From Wurfbainia villosa (taxonomy: Eukaryota > Streptophyta > Magnoliopsida > Zingiberales > Zingiberaceae): a stretch of 64,000 nucleotides of DNA. Shown here piece after piece: positions 59,498-64,000 of this stretch. Location: contig CM045992.1 in NCBI GenBank assembly GCA_025175895.1, positions 120,926,377-120,990,376 on the forward strand, in the 5' to 3' direction. Each line of letters opens with the position of its first letter. The stretch's first letter is position 1. The position numbers and the translations under genes were made by a program. Below the pieces are notes generated by a model. The model searched no databases. It saw only the letters and a program-made list of their open reading frames with translations, and was not told where the DNA came from.

Positions 59498-62400
59498 TCA
59501 AACTTGAGTAACTCTGCTCGCTATAACTGATGCATATTCCGCAATGGTTTGATCCGGCGATCTCTTCAGCTGAGAGAAGACAGGAAATAGTGTAGAAGAT
59601 CGAAGGAAGGATCTGCAGACAGCATGGTCGCACATCTTACGCAAAGCAAATAGAACGATCTTAAGGGGAGATTCATTTTGAGTTTTCCCTCGACTCGGGC
59701 TCAATGCATTCTGTGAATAGTTACAGACCATCTCCAACAACGCCTGGAAAAACAAAGAAAATTTAAAACCATGATAAGAATGTATATAGACAATACATAC
59801 GACGAGCAACTTAGTGGGATGTATACTGGATCCCGAGTTCAAAACGTGTAATTGTTATCGAACCTGCATGGCGCCCTTGGAAACAATATCTTCACATAGA
59901 GCACTTGAATTTCGAACGAGATTGCTAAGTGCACCAGCCGCATTGAGTTTTGTTTTATCTTCTTCGGCCGCAAGTAGAAGCATTGTTAGTTGAGGTATGC
60001 ATCTTCGTAGCTCTTCATACAGATCATCATTGTGGTATGCAGCATTCCCAACCTGATCATAGAAGAGTTAGACTTGGAATGACAAAAAAAAAAGAGACAT
60101 TGTCAAAAAAAACATATGAATGGAAGTGAGGAATGATGCATCACGGAAGTTATCCGTGACCAAATGATTTCCTTAGTTTTGATATCCATTTTAGACATCA
60201 GATAATATAGAAAAATAACTAGGGATGCCAGATGCCTCCTCCATATAAGCACATCAAGGACCTCTTCATGACCATGTGAGATGAGACTATATGTGGGTAT
60301 AGTACTTACCCACCAATAATCCTCTCCCACAATCATCATGACTGAGTGATCCAGTAATTACGCATATCTTCATGTGTGTCATCTACCCATTGTCCCCCAA
60401 ACCTCAAGTCCACCAATGTGATGTGGTGGAGATGGTTCATCCAACATGGCTCAGCGATGCATCTAGCTTTGATACAAACTTGTTGCACACAATTCACTCA
60501 ATGAAGCCAGGTAGAATACATTTCATTCTAAACTTAGCATATAAGCTCGCCCAATGGTTTGCAAATGTACTCAATTATGTGAACAATGTTGACCACCAAG
60601 TTCCAACAACATCCTCACAAAAATATAGTCCCGTTTCTTTTAATTTATCAAATCAACCAGGTTTAAATCCACAAAATAATGCAGCAAGAGTTAAACATGG
60701 TTGAGGTTCCTGCTAATCCACGATCCCCTCTTCTCCTTCCAACTTAATGCCTCACCCACCACTCTTCTATTGCTCTACCAGCCGCCCTCTTCATCTTCCT
60801 TTTGTACAAAAGCACTTTGACTCTTTTTTTTTTTTCTATTTTATGCGTCAAGCTTAGAACAAATACAATACCTCAGCTTCAATAAAACACAATAAGCCCC
60901 TCTTGCGATCCCAAATTAATAACCCACTTCCTTCATCTCTTTTAACTTTTATCTCAACATTTGCAAAGAAAAATCTATAAAAACAAGAAACAGCATTGCA
61001 AGTTTTACTAGTAACTTACAGCAAAACAAGCAAATTTCCTAGTACGTCTGTCTTGATCAGCACACCTGTCAATCAAAATATCAATGACCTTATGATTTGC
61101 CTGCAGAAAAAAAAACAAGGGTTATATAATTAGCAAACTTATAGGGAGAAACTGATGGAATATGAACTTAATCATATATCTTACAAGTGAGTTGTAGAAG
61201 TAGGAACTGTGCCGACACATATTACCAATGGCACTGCAAGCTTTTGCACGCACATCAGCAGAATCACTAGTAAGAAAGCCCTTGAGAAATTGCAACATAC
61301 CAGCTTGGTCAATGGCTTCATAGAAGTCCTGTGCCAAAGTATTTTCAAGATAAAAATGAATAAGGATGATAAGATACAAAGCCTGGGCCCGCTGAATACA
61401 ATTATACAACCTCAATTATCATAGAGAAAAGTTTGAATCTCTAACACATAACCAACAGAAAAAAATGATATAACCAAAGTATACTAAAATCAATCTACTT
61501 AATCATGCTCATATAAATTGAGATAGCCCAGTAATGTTTCCTTCATAATCAACAGAAGAAAATGTTATGACCAAAGTATTCTAGAATAAATCTACTTAAC
61601 CTTGCTCATATAAATTAAGATAACCAAGTAATGTTTTCTTTGCATGTAAGGTAATTAATACCGTACCTTTGACATCCGGGCAAGGTCAGAAATAATCATT
61701 AGAAAATCCAGTATAGCATCTTTAGGGATTGATTGGCCGCCCAACAGCTTTTGTACTCTGTTTGGTAATAAAAGACCTTCCTTAACAAGTTGCAGTGCTA
61801 AAGGTCGATATCCAACCATTTTTGCAACCATAGCAATAGGCTTCGACACATCTTCCAAGTCCAGATAGTCCAAGCTGCTAAGTATACGACCAGGAAAATT
61901 GACCTGCAAATGAAAAAAAACAAGGCAACAGTTCTAAACCGCAAACAGCATGATTGAGCAACAGAATCCTTCTAATTTTACCTCTGAAAGAATTTGAATA
62001 TAATAAGGCATATTGTTTCCAATAGCTTTCACTAATTCTTTATTTTCAATAGCAAGTCTGCCGCCAGGCAAACCAGTATTTAAGAGGAAGCCACTGTTAA
62101 TGGATGCTGATGTTGATGGCATGTTGGGGGCACTCTGTACTGCAACAAAGGGAAATGCCAGAATATCAACAACTGCATTCACTAAATCTCTATGTCCAGG
62201 ATGACCACTAGCATGACCTTCCCAAATGGTTAGTGAAATTAAGTGTTCATCCGACAATAAGTCAGTTATTAGCTTCACATGCTCTTTTTTAAAAAAGATC
62301 TCAAGAAACACTCCACCAGTGAGACAAAAACACAAGGAAGAAAGTGCCCAAATTAGTCCAGCAGGAGACAGCCCTAACCTAACAATTCTGCAATCTTTTC

Positions 62401-64000
62401 CATTAATAGGATCTTCTAAAATCCCATCTGCCAACAAACTAAAGAGAAGCTGAGGGATTCCATTAGAACATGCTTGCTGAACAGATAGAGGACCACCCCA
62501 TAAAAGCCTCGCTTTCAACAAACCAAGACAACCATCATTGGGTTCTACCCACCTCACAACCATGTCATTAGACTTTGTTTCAATTTCATTAGAACAACGA
62601 AGCTTTAGTAGGTTACGTAGTGTTGCCATAGATGGCAATATAGCAAGTGTATTTTCAGATATTGAGTTCCCATACGAGCCAATATCAAGAGATAAAATTG
62701 ATGATAAAGCTAGCATGGCTGAAGCACAGTGAGGTTGAAAACTTGTCGCAGAATCATCCAGCAAGGAAAGATGTGCAAGAACTGAAAGACGTGAGCGCTG
62801 CTTTTTCTGAGAACTAGAAAGAATGTATGATGAAGAACACTTTCCTACTGATCTTAATCGATCAGCAATTGTTGCCAAGGTAATGCAACAATGTACAACC
62901 AAACCACGAGGATTTGACAGCTTACATTTTGGAGTACTCTTCTCTACCAAATCCTTGTTTAGATAAGAAGCACTCAAGGACAGTACAGAAAAAATATCAG
63001 ATACCATAGTTCCATCAGTCGCCACATCTGTTTCAGCAACAATATCTGATGGATCCAACAAACCACAGAGAACAGTGCATGCAGAAGGGCTCAGAAGACA
63101 GATCCTTGACATAAGCTGAAAAATAAAGGCTCCAATAAGGCAGATGTATATTAAAAATCAGATCCAAACATCAATAATTCGATTTGCTAAAATAGCAAGT
63201 TCCTGAATTCAATGTCACATCATTTGAAGTGTGACTCCTAATACATAATGTGGCACTGGCTCATATTAAAGCAACAAGGATTGTTAAAGGAATTGATTGT
63301 AGAAATAGAAAAGCTATTTATATCTAATATTAGGCTATCCAATCAATCTAGGATATTTAGAACATTCAGTTAGCATGGAATCAGTTAACATATGAATTCT
63401 TCAAGTGAACCTCTCGCCAATAAAAAAAATAAAATATTGAATATATAATATAACCGTCATGGTGCAAATATGATAAAGAAACATACCGATTGAAGTCCTT
63501 TAGTGAAAAGAAAACAGATTTTTTTCCCTTGAAAAGGAGTGATGATATACCTGAAGGGTGGCATATAATGCAGATTCCAACCCATTGTGAAAAGAGTAAT
63601 AAATGGCAACTTGAATTGCTTTCGATTCAACAAATAGTTTCACAAGTCTTGTGATAACTTTAACTGGTTCCTTATGGAGTTTTAGGGATTGCTCATATTC
63701 CATAATATCAGGCTGCAATGTAAGTTGCCTACGTGAATAGACCAACGGGAAAACATATGTTTGTTCTTTTGCAAAAATTATTTCCACTGCATTAATCAGA
63801 CACCAAATGGCCTTACATGCTTCACATGCAGCTGGAACCATATTGGAAGAACCTGACATGAGACTTGTCCCAGAAATAGTTAAACATTCAAGCAAAAGCT
63901 GGAAAACTGAAGATTCACTAGCACAATCAACCATCTGGAGCAGAAACCTCTCCATTGGCTTTGTGCTTTCATATGATGTCGATTGTTTTAGCTCACTTGT
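59498..64000 (-). CDS. TIO: FUSED-type Ser/Thr kinase TIO, C-terminal half (partial)
   Basis: Seven exons on the minus strand lie inside the window: 64000-63551 (open at the edge), 63115-61982, 61903-61667, 61328-61185, 61100-61020, 60052-59864 and 59743-59498. They encode the last 826 residues, all in frame. This is the armadillo/HEAT-rich C-terminal part of plant FUSED kinases (VKVITRLVKLFVESKAIQVA, DLVNAVVDILAFPFVAVQSA, GRILSSLDYLDLEDVSKPIA, ADVRAKACSAIGNMCRHSSY, RTRKFACFAVGNAAYHNDDL, KLNAAGALSNLVRNSSALCE). The kinase domain must lie to the right of 64000. Arabidopsis TWO-IN-ONE works with kinesin-12 at the phragmoplast midzone and is needed for cytokinesis. No lesion is seen in the visible part. 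Confidence 0.9.

Noticed and set aside
60372..60704. 110-codon plus-strand frame inside TIO intron
   Set aside because: Opposite strand, no recognisable motif, within an intron flanked by well-supported exons.
1..64000. CRISPR arrays, operons, phage or plasmid modules
   Set aside because: Nothing of the sort is present; introns, MITEs and plant gene families show this is a plant nuclear chromosome.

Overview
This is plant nuclear DNA. Multi-exon genes with GT...AG introns sit in AT-rich intergenic DNA full of decayed transposons and simple repeats. Strongly GC-rich first exons (cyclin D, GT43, PPR, AP2 genes), Tourist-like MITEs and tRNA-derived SINE-like units suggest a monocot, probably a commelinid. 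Species cannot be named from the sequence. There are no organellar, bacterial or viral genes and no CRISPR array.

Layout, left to right. 1-4.5 kb: gene-free repeat DNA (a dispersed repeat, a (TA)n tract, a Tourist-like MITE, a decayed LINE end). 4.6-15.9 kb: three minus-strand genes in tandem, a small GDSL/SGNH esterase, a plastid YbaB/STIC2-type protein with TE-rich introns, and a 191-aa plant protein of unknown function. 17.5-18.1 kb: a CHMP1 (ESCRT-III) gene with no ATG and a 31-base deletion, so a pseudogene. 18-27 kb: intergenic DNA with a 134-bp tandem duplication, a head-to-head pair of LINE relics, a MIR396 gene (about 24.2 kb) and a long-TIR foldback element. 27.0-30.3 kb: intronless NFXL1-type zinc-finger gene. 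37.2-39.4 kb: ten-exon euAP2-class gene with a perfect miR172 site. 43.9-46.1 kb: E-class PPR gene broken by one frameshift. 49.5-53.5 kb: IRX14-type GT43 gene. 56.3-57.5 kb: D3-type cyclin. 59.5-64.0 kb: 3' half of the FUSED/TIO kinase gene, running off the right edge.

The genes form no operon-like system; they are ordinary plant neighbours. Some themes recur. Cyclin D and TIO act in the cell cycle and cytokinesis, IRX14 in xylan synthesis, and YbaB/STIC2 and PPR proteins in organelles. Two conserved microRNA modules are present: a miR396 source gene and a miR172 target. Exon models were built by hand from splice signals and frame continuity. All joined models except the PPR gene and the CHMP1 relic keep frame exactly through every junction.

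I found no clearly undescribed biological system. The most informative non-routine items are the MIR396 hairpin, the CHMP1 relic, the PPR frameshift, an unusual Ile in the second AP2 domain, and several repeat families each present in two or three copies within the window.
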